A stretch of 64,000 nucleotides of DNA. It comes from JAXGPX01 sp040766745 (GTDB taxonomy: Bacteria; Bacillota; Sulfobacillia; Fermentithermobacillales; Fermentithermobacillaceae). Within the stretch, counting starts at the first letter, position 1. Each line of letters begins with the position of its first letter. Both the position numbers and the translations under genes were made by a program. The DNA lies in the NCBI GenBank assembly GCA_040766745.1, contig JAXGPX010000006.1, positions 1-64,000 on the forward strand, given 5' to 3'. Below, piece after piece: positions 53,642 to 62,714 of the stretch. A model generated the notes under the pieces. It was not told the origin of the DNA, made no database searches, and saw nothing but the letters and a program-made list of their open reading frames with translations.

Positions 53642-55141
53642 ATGAACGAAACTAAGTACGACATCCTGATCAAAAGCTGTACAGTTGTTGACGGCACAGG
53701 GAGCCCGGGATATAAAGCCGACGTTGCAGTAAAAAGCGGTAAAATCGCTGCCATACAACCCGGCCTGCCAGAAGACTCTGCATCCAGCGTAATCGATGCC
53801 GGTGGAAAAATCGTCTGCCCCGGGTTCATAGATGCCCACTGCCACACAGACTGGGCTATTCTAGACGGCCCCTGGGATGACCACCAGGAACGCCAGGGAG
53901 TGACTACCCAAATTGGCGGCCTTTGCGGGACCTCCCCTGTATCTATCAGGGAGCATTTTGAACAAGCCAACAAGCAGGGCTTAGGCACCAACTATGCCCT
54001 TTTTGCAGGACACGGTTCTATCAGGCATGAAGTCATGGGTGACGAGAACCGCAAGCCAACTTCTGAAGAATTGGACCAGATGAAGGCGCTGCTGAAAACC
54101 GCTATGGACGAAGGGGCACTGGGCCTTTCCACAGGGCTCATCTACAGGCCAGGTGTGTTTTCAGATACTGAGGAACTAATTGAGATGGCCAAGATAATAG
54201 CGCCACTGGGCGGAATCTACGCAACCCACATGCGAAGCGAAAGCGACGACATCGAAAAGGCCCTTGATGAAGCCATAACTGTGGCTCGAACCGCAGGAAC
54301 TCCTCTTCAGATTTCCCATATCAAGGTTATAATGCCGCGTAACTGGGGATTCGCTGCCAAGATGCTCGACCGGATTCGCCAGGAGCAAGGCCGGGGCCTT
54401 AAGATAACTGCAGACCAATACCCCTATGCTGTCACTGGAGGAGGACACTACGGCGCTGCCAGGCTGGTTGAAGGTTATGACCGTGAAACTGGCTTTGACA
54501 TGTTTAAAGAGCAGTATCAGGACGCCCAAAAGCGCAAGGAGATGGCCGAATATGCCTCTGCACTGATTGCAGAACGAGGAGGGCCTGAGTACTTTTCCAT
54601 CATAAAAGCCAGTCAGGATAAACTTGTTGGCATGTACCTGCACGATGCATTATCCAAACAGGCTGCACTAAACCTCGGTGAATTCATTGTCGAAGAAATT
54701 CACAAGTCTCAGGGGCAGTTTGCCATGGTATATCATTCAGTGTCTGAAGAGGAACTTGCCCGGTTTATGCAGCAGCCCTGGGTTATGGGAGGAACTGACG
54801 GTGTTCCGGGAGCATTTCATCCAAGGACCCACGGCACATTCCCTCGTATTCTAGGAAGATACGTACGTGAAAAGCAAGTTCTCAGCCTGGAAGAGGCCAT
54901 CCGGAAGATTACTTCTCTTCCTGCAGATACTCTCGGGCTTGAAGAAAGAGGCCGCCTGACTCCCGGCGCAATAGCGGATATCGTAGTATTTGATCCTGAC
55001 ACTGTTATTGACAGGTCAAACATGGTCCAGCCCACTCTGTATCCCGACGGGATTGAGCATGTGCTGGTCAATGGCGTACCGGTAATAGAAAACAGAGAGC
55101 GAACCGGAGCGTTTCCGGGAAAAGTGTTACTGCGCAAGTAG
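53642..55141 (+). CDS. N-acyl-D-amino-acid deacylase
   Basis: Predicted 499-residue amidohydrolase of the D-aminoacylase type. ILIKSCTVVDGTGSPG module, metal motif FIDAHCHTDW with His66 and His68, TTQIGGLCGTSP near 102, MRSESDDIEKALDE near 200, QISHIKVIMPRNWG near 222 and VMGGTDG with the final aspartate near 382; then the usual ERGRLTPGAIADIVVFDP end. Length is normal for the family. It hydrolyses N-acyl-D-amino acids or related N-substituted substrates. Start at 53642 with GAGG six bases upstream, inside a purine-rich AAGGAAGAGG. It is related to but clearly distinct from the protein at 46266. Confidence 0.9.
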   Translation: MNETKYDILIKSCTVVDGTGSPGYKADVAVKSGKIAAIQPGLPEDSASSVIDAGGKIVCPGFIDAHCHTDWAILDGPWDDHQERQGVTTQIGGLCGTSPVSIREHFEQANKQGLGTNYALFAGHGSIRHEVMGDENRKPTSEELDQMKALLKTAMDEGALGLSTGLIYRPGVFSDTEELIEMAKIIAPLGGIYATHMRSESDDIEKALDEAITVARTAGTPLQISHIKVIMPRNWGFAAKMLDRIRQEQGRGLKITADQYPYAVTGGGHYGAARLVEGYDRETGFDMFKEQYQDAQKRKEMAEYASALIAERGGPEYFSIIKASQDKLVGMYLHDALSKQAALNLGEFIVEEIHKSQGQFAMVYHSVSEEELARFMQQPWVMGGTDGVPGAFHPRTHGTFPRILGRYVREKQVLSLEEAIRKITSLPADTLGLEERGRLTPGAIADIVVFDPDTVIDRSNMVQPTLYPDGIEHVLVNGVPVIENRERTGAFPGKVLLRK

Positions 55142-55199
55142 GGATGATGTCACTCTGACTTAAGATTAGCTTATTGGAACTATCATGATTCTGTGTTAG

Positions 55200-55440
55200 G
55201 TGGTTGATTGGCTGGCCGGTGCCGGATAGTGCAGCGCGTTTTGCAGACGTCTGCCGGATATTCCGGCACCTAGCCATTTTCTCCACCGAATAGCCCAGCA
55301 TTCCTGGCTCCCACCCTGGTGCACACCGGATGACCCGGCGCCTTTTCCAGGCTCCTGCCGGATATTCCGGCACCTGGCCACTTTCTCCACCGAATAGCCC
55401 AGCATTCCTGGCTCCCACCCTGGTGCATGCCGGGTAACCG
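55200..55440. repeat. Direct duplication, 104-bp unit
   Basis: GCCGGATATTCCGGCACC occurs at 55253 and 55357, and nearly all of the 104 bases between are repeated (CACCGAATAGCCCAGCATTC and CTGGCTCCCACCCTGGTGCA in both). A decayed third copy precedes. GCCGGATATTCCGGC is itself palindromic. Frames opened on the minus strand by the repeat are not convincing genes. Confidence 0.9.
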
Positions 55441-55548
55441 CCGGACTTCCTTAATCACATATATCAATCATCCACTGAAAAAGCTACTACTAGTCAGAAA
55501 TCAACATAGGTTAGGGGGAAGTACGACTACCAATACGGAGGGATTTCA

Positions 55549-56271
55549 ATGAACACCTTTGACACTGGCCAAGATCCAAAACTCAACCCGAGTAAAACCG
55601 AGGTTTCCGGCTTAAGCCCCAAAACAAATCTGTTCCCTGGACGGACCGTTCCAATTGGAGGCCACGTACTCCCGCCTCTTCCATATCCGTACAACGCCCT
55701 CGAACCTCAGATAAGCAGAGAGACTCTGAGGCTCCACCACGACAGGCATCATCTGGCCTATGTAAATGGGCTCAACAGGGCAGAGATGGAAGTGGCCGCT
55801 GCAAGACAGGCCCGGGACTTCTCGCTCATAAGATTCTGGGAAACTGAACTGGCATTCAACGGCTCAGGGCATATACTTCACAGCATATACTGGACCAACA
55901 TGACTCCGCGAGGAGGCGAGGCCCCCGGCCCATTCGTTTCGGCCCAGCTGGAACTCGCCTTTGGAAGCTTTGATGCATTCCGAGACCAATTCACAGCAGC
56001 TGCCAATGCCGTTCAAGGATCCGGCTGGGGCATTTTGGTTTGGAACCCTGCATGGGGCCGCCTTGAGATACTCCAGGCCGAAAAACATGAGAACCTTACC
56101 CAGTGGGGGTCGATCCCGGTCCTGGTTGTCGATGTATGGGAGCATGCCTACTATGTAGATTACCGGAACGAACGAAGCCGGTATCTGCGAGCCTGGTGGA
56201 ACCTGGTAAACTGGCGCGATGTAGAAAAAAGGCTTCTCTTGTCTCTGTCAGCCCATATTCCCTTAACGTGA
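55549..56271 (+). CDS. Fe/Mn-type superoxide dismutase, His-variant
   Basis: Predicted 240 residues: a 38-residue low-complexity extension, then the SOD fold. Metal ligands His63 (RLHHDRHH), His111 (GHILHSIYW), Asp195 and His199 (VDVWEHAYY) are all present. At the place where bacterial MnSODs have the second-shell Gln, the alignment by eye gives His180 (AEKHENL), as in archaeal-type enzymes, and the end RNERSRYLRAWWNLVNW also has that flavour. Converts superoxide to oxygen and peroxide, which the peroxiredoxin at 50271 could remove. No signal peptide. Start ATG behind GGAGGG. Metal preference cannot be told. Confidence 0.88.
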   Translation: MNTFDTGQDPKLNPSKTEVSGLSPKTNLFPGRTVPIGGHVLPPLPYPYNALEPQISRETLRLHHDRHHLAYVNGLNRAEMEVAAARQARDFSLIRFWETELAFNGSGHILHSIYWTNMTPRGGEAPGPFVSAQLELAFGSFDAFRDQFTAAANAVQGSGWGILVWNPAWGRLEILQAEKHENLTQWGSIPVLVVDVWEHAYYVDYRNERSRYLRAWWNLVNWRDVEKRLLLSLSAHIPLT

Positions 56272-56347
56272 TCGTGGCAAGGCAAACGTGCTTTTCGGTA
56301 ACATAGGTACCGGCTGCCAAAGGAGGGCTCTACCTGCGGTTATTCAG

Positions 56348-57178
56348 TTACCTATTCCTCCTGGTTACAGCGGCAAATTGCTTCATTCTCCACTGAGGCG
56401 CTGTCAGAGCCGTGCCAACAACTACGGCAAAAGCGCCTAAGTCCAGCGCTTCAGCAACATTCTGAGGTTCGTTGAAGCGCCCTTCGGCTATGACAGGCAC
56501 TGCTGCCTTTTCTATCAATCCCTTGAGCATTGCCATATCAGGGCCCTTGTCCAGAGTGTGAGCTGTATAGTCTGTGTAGCCTGACAATGTTGTGGCCACA
56601 AGATCCGCTCCCAATTCAGCCGCTTGCAGGCCTTCTTCTTCAGTTGAACAGTCTGCCATGACAGGCAAGTGCAGTTCATCGTGGATTCTTTCAATTAGGC
56701 CCTTTAGCGTCTCCCCATTTGGCCTTCTTCTCGGAGTTCCGTCAATGGCAATTACGTCTGCCCCTGCCGACGCAACTATTTTGGCATCAGCAAAGGTCGG
56801 GGTAATATAAACGTCACAGTTGGGAAGGCCTCTCCTTTTCAGTATCCCAATAATGGGCAGATTGACTGCCTCATGAATTGCTTCTATGTCGTCATAGCCA
56901 TTAGCCCTAATACCTACAGCGCCACTCATCTCTGCTGCCTGGGCCATGGCCACCATAATCAGGGTGTGGCGGAAAGGGCTCCCTTCCCTTGCTTGACACG
57001 ATACTATGAGTCCACCTTCCAATGCTTGAAGGACTTGCGATGTTCGTGATACTGACGGTTGTGGGGTATCAGCGATTTGCTGCTTCTGCGCTTGTAATGT
57101 TTCCGCCGCTTGAGTCTTGTGTGATCCTTCCGGTGTTTGAAATCTGTTTGAACCTTCAAATCCTTCCATGGAACTCAT
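56348..57178 (-). CDS. nanE: N-acylglucosamine-6-phosphate 2-epimerase
   Basis: Predicted 276-residue TIM-barrel enzyme converting ManNAc-6-phosphate to GlcNAc-6-phosphate. Family blocks: GLIVSCQAREGSPF, AVGIRANG, LPIIGILKR, FADAKIVASAGADVIAIDGT, VMADCSTEEEG, TTLSGYT and VIAEGRFNEP. The barrel starts only at about residue 50; the first 45 residues are Gln/Ser/Thr-rich and unlike relatives. Start ATG at 57178 with GGAGGAG is well supported, so the extension seems real. It follows the sugar kinase gene by 77 bases on the same strand, making an amino-sugar salvage operon. Confidence 0.92.
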   Translation of the reverse strand: MSSMEGFEGSNRFQTPEGSHKTQAAETLQAQKQQIADTPQPSVSRTSQVLQALEGGLIVSCQAREGSPFRHTLIMVAMAQAAEMSGAVGIRANGYDDIEAIHEAVNLPIIGILKRRGLPNCDVYITPTFADAKIVASAGADVIAIDGTPRRRPNGETLKGLIERIHDELHLPVMADCSTEEEGLQAAELGADLVATTLSGYTDYTAHTLDKGPDMAMLKGLIEKAAVPVIAEGRFNEPQNVAEALDLGAFAVVVGTALTAPQWRMKQFAAVTRRNR

Positions 57179-57255
57179 TCAAAATCTCCTCCTGCAAATA
57201 CAATCATCGTAGTTTCCAGGTCCCATGCTGCATTCAATACCGATCGTAGCAGCAA

Positions 57256-58254
57256 TCATTTCTTTCTCTCGATCTTACCACTGGTTATTGCTATGTTGGA
57301 AAACACTTCATCACTCAGGGTCACGTTGGCTCCTCTCAAAGCGAGAATCAATGCTCCCAGAGAGGGCGGATAAGCCGGGGGAACTACCATAGCATTAGGA
57401 ATAGCTCGAATAACCTCTTCTGTGAAAGGTTCCCAGATGGGCTTCCCTGCTTTCCACACGCCGCCGGCAGTAGAGACTATGGGCCGGCAGGCGGAAAAGT
57501 CGACTCTTCCCGCTGCTGATATGACCAACAAAGCCAGTTCGTGTGCTGCAGACTCCATTATGTCCAAACAAACCGGGTCTCCTGCATTGGCGCCGTCTCC
57601 GACTAACCGGGAGAGTTTGGCTAGACCGGCCCTGTCCATCTCGTCTGAGTATATCCTGGCGCGAACGCCCCACAGATCATCTGCCTTAAAATGGTCAATC
57701 AGCGCTTGAGTCAGGACTGTTTTCGGCCCGCGCCCTTCAAAACCCTTAGAAGCAGCAGAGAGCCCTTGCAGCGCTATTTGATAAGCGCTGCCTTCATCAC
57801 CCATATAGTATCCCCAGCCACCTACGCGAGCCCGGTTCCCCTTGTCATCTACTGCAAGGGCAACAGAACCTGTGCCCCCAATAACAACAACACCAGGTTC
57901 TCCTGCTGTCCCCCCTGCCCAGGCAGTAACAGAATCATGTTCAAGTTGAAAATGGCCCTCTGCTACATAGTCCTTCAATACTTCCAGGGCCAGGCTTTTC
58001 ATTAGGCCTGAGTTCGCTGCAGCACCGCTCATGCCAAGCACAACATGGTCGAATCTTACCGCCTCAAGGCCGGCTTCTGCCATGGCACTGGCCAGTGAAT
58101 CAGAGATGGACTTCTTACAGCGCTCTTTTGCACCTTCTTCATGCAGGTGGTTAGCAGGGCCACCAAGTCCGGCACCTAAAATGAAGCCGTCTGTCCTGGC
58201 AATTACACTTAGCGTTGTGCTTTGCCCTCCGTCAACAGCCAGAACATATCCCAT
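57256..58254 (-). CDS. N-acetylglucosamine kinase (BadF/BadG ATPase family)
   Basis: Predicted 332-residue sugar kinase of the ASKHA fold. Phosphate loop LAVDGGQSTTLSV at residues 4-16, the family's HVVLGMSGAA near 75, VVIGGTGSVALAV near 122, and GGWGYYMGDEGSAYQIA near 143 characteristic of GlcNAc/N-acetylmuramate kinases. Expected reaction: phosphorylation of GlcNAc or a similar amino sugar by ATP. Start ATG at 58254 behind GGAGGT. First gene of the operon with nanE and divergent from the AraC regulator, which probably controls it. Confidence 0.88.
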   Translation of the reverse strand: MGYVLAVDGGQSTTLSVIARTDGFILGAGLGGPANHLHEEGAKERCKKSISDSLASAMAEAGLEAVRFDHVVLGMSGAAANSGLMKSLALEVLKDYVAEGHFQLEHDSVTAWAGGTAGEPGVVVIGGTGSVALAVDDKGNRARVGGWGYYMGDEGSAYQIALQGLSAASKGFEGRGPKTVLTQALIDHFKADDLWGVRARIYSDEMDRAGLAKLSRLVGDGANAGDPVCLDIMESAAHELALLVISAAGRVDFSACRPIVSTAGGVWKAGKPIWEPFTEEVIRAIPNAMVVPPAYPPSLGALILALRGANVTLSDEVFSNIAITSGKIERKK

Positions 58255-58389
58255 GAGATTACCTCCTGTTTCTATCCATGAACAAGGCAAGTCCGGCAAG
58301 ACATGCCTGGAATATATGTGCCACACCTACCGGTACAATGGGTAATTGTTCTCTAACTATAGACATATTCAGGCACCTGTGCAAGCAAA

Positions 58390-58472
58390 GGCAGCCACAG
58401 CCGTTTTCAACAGTCTTCAAGCAAATTACAGGTATGGCTCCGTCTGAATATCGCAGAGCCGTGATTTTGTAG
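58390..58472 (+). pseudogene. Fragment of an AraC-family gene 3' end
   Basis: The plus strand here encodes PFSTVFKQITGMAPSEYRRA and VIL before a stop, almost the same as the end of the AraC regulator at 58602-59504 (FSAVFKQITGMAPSEYRKAVIR). DNA identity is high in TTCAAGCA, ACAGG and ATGGCTCCGTCTGAATA. No helix-turn-helix start or ribosome site accompanies it, so it is a detached copy of the last 25 or so codons. Confidence 0.8.
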
Positions 58473-58601
58473 GCATTTGTACGTTTTTCGGTACTGAGCT
58501 GTAGCATTACAGGAAACTTAGCTCCGTCTTTAACTGTATTTCTGCGTTTCATAGTTACATGGCACGTAGTAGAATATGAGTGACCAAGGAAGGAAGTAAG
58601 C

Positions 58602-59504
58602 ATGCTGGGTGGGATCAGTATGACAAGTTGGATTCGCATTCCTGATGAAAGAGGGCCTGAACTCAGGCCTGGCCCCCAGTTTTCCCGCGATTCGCATGAG
58701 TTGCACTCAAGTTCCAGCATGTCGATAATTGCGCCGAAGACTGCCATAGAGCTTCCAAGAGCCCGGCATTATCACAACAGCTACGAATTCCTGTTCCCCC
58801 TTGAAACCATGGATAACTGCTATATAGGCAATCGGATTGTCTCGGTCCCGGCATATCACCTCATGCCCTTCAATCCAGACCAGCTTCACGGGGCGTCAGA
58901 GCCTGGCAGAATACGTTTTCTCAGCATTATGCTTACCGGATCTCTAATGCAAGGCATAGCCGCGTCTGCCGGATTCAAGTCGAATGTAGAATTCCTCAAC
59001 GAAAGCATCTCAGTTGACTCAGAATTTCATGCTCTGGTAAATACATTTATATCTGAGAGCAAGGGGCAGCAGTTGGGCTACGAGGCAATTCTCCAAAGCC
59101 TTGCAGCAGAAATAACAGTTTATCTTATGCGGCATTTGCCAGGAAACCTTGACCCTTACCGTTTCAAACGTAACATACCGAACCACTCAAAGATTGAGCA
59201 AGCCGTGCAATACATCGAGGCGAATTTCAGCAAGGAGTTCTCAATATCTTCTCTAGCCGCCCTTGTCGGCCTTAGCCCCTGGCATTTCATAAGGCTTTTC
59301 AAAGAACGCACAGGCGTCACCCCCCACAACTACATAATCAGGTTTAGGATAACCCAATCTCAGGCAATGCTTCTGCGCAAAGACGCATCAATCACCGAAG
59401 TGTGCTTTTCATCCGGGTTCACAAGCCCAAGCCATTTTTCGGCAGTGTTCAAGCAGATAACAGGCATGGCTCCGTCTGAATACCGAAAGGCTGTTATTCG
59501 CTAG
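58602..59504 (+). CDS. AraC family transcriptional regulator
   Basis: Predicted 300 residues: an N-terminal cupin-like sensing domain (about 30-130; HYHNSYEFLFPLE, VPAYHLMPFNPDQLHG) and a C-terminal double helix-turn-helix (about 200-300; EFSISSLAALVGLSPWHFIRLFKERTG... and FSSGFTSPSHFSAVFKQITG). Such cupin-AraC proteins bind a sugar or similar small molecule. Divergent orientation to the amino-sugar kinase-nanE operon suggests that operon as target. ATG start behind AAGGAAG. Partial copies of its 3' end lie both upstream (58390) and downstream (59537). Confidence 0.9.
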   Translation: MLGGISMTSWIRIPDERGPELRPGPQFSRDSHELHSSSSMSIIAPKTAIELPRARHYHNSYEFLFPLETMDNCYIGNRIVSVPAYHLMPFNPDQLHGASEPGRIRFLSIMLTGSLMQGIAASAGFKSNVEFLNESISVDSEFHALVNTFISESKGQQLGYEAILQSLAAEITVYLMRHLPGNLDPYRFKRNIPNHSKIEQAVQYIEANFSKEFSISSLAALVGLSPWHFIRLFKERTGVTPHNYIIRFRITQSQAMLLRKDASITEVCFSSGFTSPSHFSAVFKQITGMAPSEYRKAVIR

Positions 59505-59536
59505 ATGAAAGGCCCGAATCTGCATTAGCAGTCTTA

Positions 59537-59575
59537 GGGGCTCCGTCTGAATATAGAAAGTCTGTCATTCGCTAG
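59537..59575 (+). repeat. Tandem copy of the AraC gene 3' end
   Basis: GGGGCTCCGTCTGAATA and the following bases, up to GTCATTCGCTAG, repeat the last 13 codons of the AraC gene (which begin near 59466) 71 bases downstream, after the stop. Confidence 0.85.
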
Positions 59576-59894
59576 GCATGTGCCTGGCCAGGCAATCATC
59601 TCGCCCAAATTCCGCCTTTCTGGCAGTTATGTGCCGGTTATGATAAGCTTTTATGAGTGCAGCACGGAACTATCCGCTGAACTTGAGGAAGTCGAGCGGC
59701 GTTATTCTAAGCTTTTATGAGTGCAGCACCCAATGAAGCAAATATACAACCGGTTGTGCAGGCGGTGCTATGCAGCCAAATACCCAGGCCGAATCGGCAT
59801 ATCCGCTAGGACAGTTACTATTAGCCGGCAAGATATGCGGCCAGATTGGCTGCGTAACCAACTATGCAACTATCATCTAAGGAGAGTAGCAGCG
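59576..59894. repeat. Intergenic region with a 64-bp-spaced direct repeat
   Basis: TAAGCTTTTATGAGTGCAGC occurs at 59644 and at 59708. The frame upstream of the GNAT gene is open from 59721, but without a ribosome site and without GNAT-like sequence, so I treat the stretch as non-coding. Confidence 0.75.
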
Positions 59895-60401
59895 GTGGAC
59901 GGGTTTACACAGTTTTGGAATATTTACCAAGATGCTTTTCCACAGGAAGAACGAAGGGATATCAAGGACTACCGCGAGAATCTTATCAGAAATCCACATT
60001 ACAAGTTCGCTCCCTATTTCAAAGAAGGCAGCATGATTGGATTCGTTAGTTTCTGGGATCTTGACGCTTTCCTGTTTATTGAACATTTCGCAATTCACCG
60101 TAAGGCCCGCGGAAACGGGTACGGAACAAGAATTCTAAGGAAACTCATGAATAAAGCAAGAATCGTGCTTGAAGTAGAGCCTCCGGTAGATACCATCACC
60201 CAGAGACGCGTTAGATTCTACAGGAGAATGGGCTTCCACTTGAACGATTATAAGTACGTGCAACCTCCTTACAGGCAAGGAGAACATTCGGTGCCGCTCA
60301 AACTCATGTCATACCCTGCGCCCATTGGCACTGACAAGGTTGAAGCCGTAACCAAAAGAATCTATCACCATGTTTACCGCATGAAGTTGGGGTACAAGTA
60401 G
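59895..60401 (+). CDS. GNAT family acetyltransferase
   Basis: Predicted 168 residues. GNAT signs: GSMIGFVSFWDL (beta 2-3), LFIEHFAIHRKARGNGYGTRILRKLM as acetyl-CoA loop near residue 67, LEVEPP and RVRFYRRMGFHLN near 103, then a terminal region with conserved-looking YVQPPYR. The family is that of small stand-alone N-acetyltransferases with unknown acceptor. Start GTG at 59895 is chosen because AAGGAGAG lies ten bases before and the domain begins there. Confidence 0.8.
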   Translation: MDGFTQFWNIYQDAFPQEERRDIKDYRENLIRNPHYKFAPYFKEGSMIGFVSFWDLDAFLFIEHFAIHRKARGNGYGTRILRKLMNKARIVLEVEPPVDTITQRRVRFYRRMGFHLNDYKYVQPPYRQGEHSVPLKLMSYPAPIGTDKVEAVTKRIYHHVYRMKLGYK

Positions 60402-60403
60402 GC

Positions 60404-60479
60404 GGCGGGTACCGCGGATCGATACACTGACTCAACTGGTTACCTTATCCGCCTTGTCGATGGCATCCGTGGTACCGCC
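60404..60479. terminator. Long inverted repeat between convergent genes
   Basis: GGCGGGTACCGCGGAT at 60404-60419 pairs, with small mismatches, with ATCCGTGGTACCGCC at 60465-60479, across about 45 bases. ACACTGACTCA also occurs twice nearby (60424 and 60490). Location between convergent GNAT and ABC genes suggests transcription stop, but no T-run is present. Confidence 0.4.
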
Positions 60480-60521
60480 GTTATCTGTACACTGACTCAG
60501 CATGGAATCAAGCACGTTGCT

Positions 60522-62714
60522 TCATACTGCCTTGTTCACAGCATTTCTGCCGGTAAACTGGCTGTTGTATAGGTCTGCATAGAATCCGCCCTTTGCCAAA
60601 AGCTCGCTATGCTTTCCCTGTTCAATAATACTGCCGTTATCCATAACCAGAATCAGGTCTGCATCGCGAATAGTGGACAGTCTGTGGGCAATGACAAAAC
60701 TGGTCCTCCCTCTCATAAGGGTCTTCATGGCCTTCTGAATCTGCAGTTCAGTGCGTGTATCAACACTGCTGGTGGCCTCATCCAAAATCAGAATCTGGGG
60801 ATCTGCCAATATGGCCCTGGCAATAGTCAGCAGCTGCTTCTGGCCTTGGGATATGTTAGAAGCATCCTCGCTGAGAACAGTATCGTACCCGTCTGGCAAA
60901 GTACGTATGAAATGGTCTGCCCGGGCAGCCCTTGCTGCTCTCACGATTTCAGCCTTAGTGGCTCCTTCCCGCCCATAGGCGATGTTCTCCCTTATTGTTC
61001 CGTTGAAAAGCCAGGTATCCTGCAGCACCATTCCAAAGAGTTTGCGCAGATCACCGCGCCTGAGATCCCGAATGTCAACACCATCAACAGTGATAGTGCC
61101 ATCGTTGACTTCGTAAAAACGCATGAGCAGATTGACCAGGGTGGTCTTGCCTGCCCCGGTAGGCCCCACAATAGCAATGGCCTGTCCAGGTTTGGCGCTA
61201 ATGTTCATGTTTTCAATTAGAGTGTCGCCTTCCTTGTAGCCAAACCGGACACCCTGGATCTCGACCTCTCCTGCCGGAAACTCAATTGCCTCTGCGTCAA
61301 TGGGATCGGGGATTTCCTCATCCTCATCCAGGATTTCAAAAACCCGTTCGGCAGATGCTATGGTAGATTGGATTATGTTCGCAATACCGGCAGTTTGGGC
61401 AATAGGCTGGGTAAACTGCCTCGAGTAACTGATAAACGCCTGAATATCTCCGATTTCAATGGCCTGCCGCAGCACAAACAGGCCGCCGGCTACAGAGACA
61501 ATCACGTAGCCTATATTGTTTATGAAACCCATAAGCGGCATCATGAGCCCGGACATAAACTGGGCCTTCCAGCCATGATCGTAAAGCCGTTGGTTGATTT
61601 CATTAAATTGCTTGATGGACGCCTTTTCCCGTCCGAAAGCCTTAACTATCCTGTGGCCTGTATACATTTCTTCCACGTGGCCATTGAGTTCCCCCAGAAC
61701 CTTCTGCTGGCCTGCAAAATACTTCTGGGAACGCTTTGCCACCAAGGCCGTGACCACGCCCGAAAGGGGCAGCGTAACCATGGTTATGAGTGTCAACAGC
61801 GGACTTATGGTAAGCATCATGATAACGACGCCGAAAAGGGTTACGACAGCAGTGATGATTTGGGTAAGGCTCTGCTGCAACGTTGAACTTACATTATCAA
61901 CGTCGTTTACTACCCGGCTCAATATCTCACCGTGGGTCTGGCCGTCAAAGAACTCAAGAGGCAGCCGGTTGAGTTTGGCCTCAACATCCCTTCGCATTTC
62001 GTAAACGGTAGCCTGGGCAACACCTGCCATAATGTAGTGTTGGATGTAACTGAATAGGGCGCTTAAAACATACAACCCAGATAAAAGCGAAAGGATCCGG
62101 CCAATATACGCAAAATCTACTGCGGCCCCAGGAACCCCGCTCATCTTCAACATTAGGTCATAGAAAAGTTTGGTAGTTGCTTTGCCCATAATCTTCGGGC
62201 TCAGAATACTGAACATTGTGCTAAGGGCAGCAAACGTGAACACTGTAAGAAGCGGCATTTTGCGAGGCTCAAAATACTTGACCAGCCTTTTTAGAGTGCC
62301 CTTGAAATCCTTTGCCTTCTGAACAGGCATGCCGAAACCCCTGTGTCCGCCGCCTCCAGGAGGACTACCAGGAGTTCTACCAGGAGGTTTGCCAGCAGAC
62401 CTGGCAGGAGGTCCACCTGGAAGCCTGCCCATAGGTGCCCCTCTGCGAGGGCCTGCCGGCTTTGCCGGCGTTGTAGACCCTGCACAGTGCTCTGACCCTG
62501 ACGACTTCTCCGGCGTTCCAACCCCTGCACAGTGCTCTGACCCTCCAGACTCTCCCGACCTTCCAGGGTTTCCCGGAAATGCATGGTTTCCCGGCCTTCC
62601 GGGGTTTCCTGGCCTTACATGGTTTTCAGGTCTTCTATGGTTTCCCGGAAATGCAGACCCACTTGCCCTGGGCTCTTGATGCAATATCTGATCGTCATTG
62701 GATTTTGGGCTCAT
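60522..62714 (-). CDS. ABC exporter half, canonical ATPase site (heterodimer subunit)
   Basis: Predicted 730-residue fused membrane/ATPase half transporter. An N-terminal cytosolic tail of about 150 residues is made of Pro/Gly/Arg-rich repeats (GNPGRPGNHAFPGNPGRSGE; SEHCAG twice; PPGRTPGSPPGGGG). Six helices follow (about 165-440), then the ATPase: Walker A GPTGAGKTT near 516, signature NISQGQKQ, Walker B ILILDEATSSVD with catalytic Glu, and AHRLSTIRDAD. Such pairs (BmrCD, TM287/288 type) export drugs or lipids. Start at 62714 overlaps the stop of the partner gene (ATGA), with GAGGAGG. Confidence 0.92.
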   Translation of the reverse strand: MSPKSNDDQILHQEPRASGSAFPGNHRRPENHVRPGNPGRPGNHAFPGNPGRSGESGGSEHCAGVGTPEKSSGSEHCAGSTTPAKPAGPRRGAPMGRLPGGPPARSAGKPPGRTPGSPPGGGGHRGFGMPVQKAKDFKGTLKRLVKYFEPRKMPLLTVFTFAALSTMFSILSPKIMGKATTKLFYDLMLKMSGVPGAAVDFAYIGRILSLLSGLYVLSALFSYIQHYIMAGVAQATVYEMRRDVEAKLNRLPLEFFDGQTHGEILSRVVNDVDNVSSTLQQSLTQIITAVVTLFGVVIMMLTISPLLTLITMVTLPLSGVVTALVAKRSQKYFAGQQKVLGELNGHVEEMYTGHRIVKAFGREKASIKQFNEINQRLYDHGWKAQFMSGLMMPLMGFINNIGYVIVSVAGGLFVLRQAIEIGDIQAFISYSRQFTQPIAQTAGIANIIQSTIASAERVFEILDEDEEIPDPIDAEAIEFPAGEVEIQGVRFGYKEGDTLIENMNISAKPGQAIAIVGPTGAGKTTLVNLLMRFYEVNDGTITVDGVDIRDLRRGDLRKLFGMVLQDTWLFNGTIRENIAYGREGATKAEIVRAARAARADHFIRTLPDGYDTVLSEDASNISQGQKQLLTIARAILADPQILILDEATSSVDTRTELQIQKAMKTLMRGRTSFVIAHRLSTIRDADLILVMDNGSIIEQGKHSELLAKGGFYADLYNSQFTGRNAVNKAV

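Noticed and set aside
55068..55467. Minus-strand frames with repeated GARNAGLFGGE-like peptide
   Set aside because: Produced by the 104-bp direct duplication, inconsistent frames, no ribosome site.
58278..58472. Small plus-strand gene in the divergent region before AraC
   Set aside because: Only its last 25 or so codons resemble a protein, and those are a copied AraC end; recorded as a fragment.
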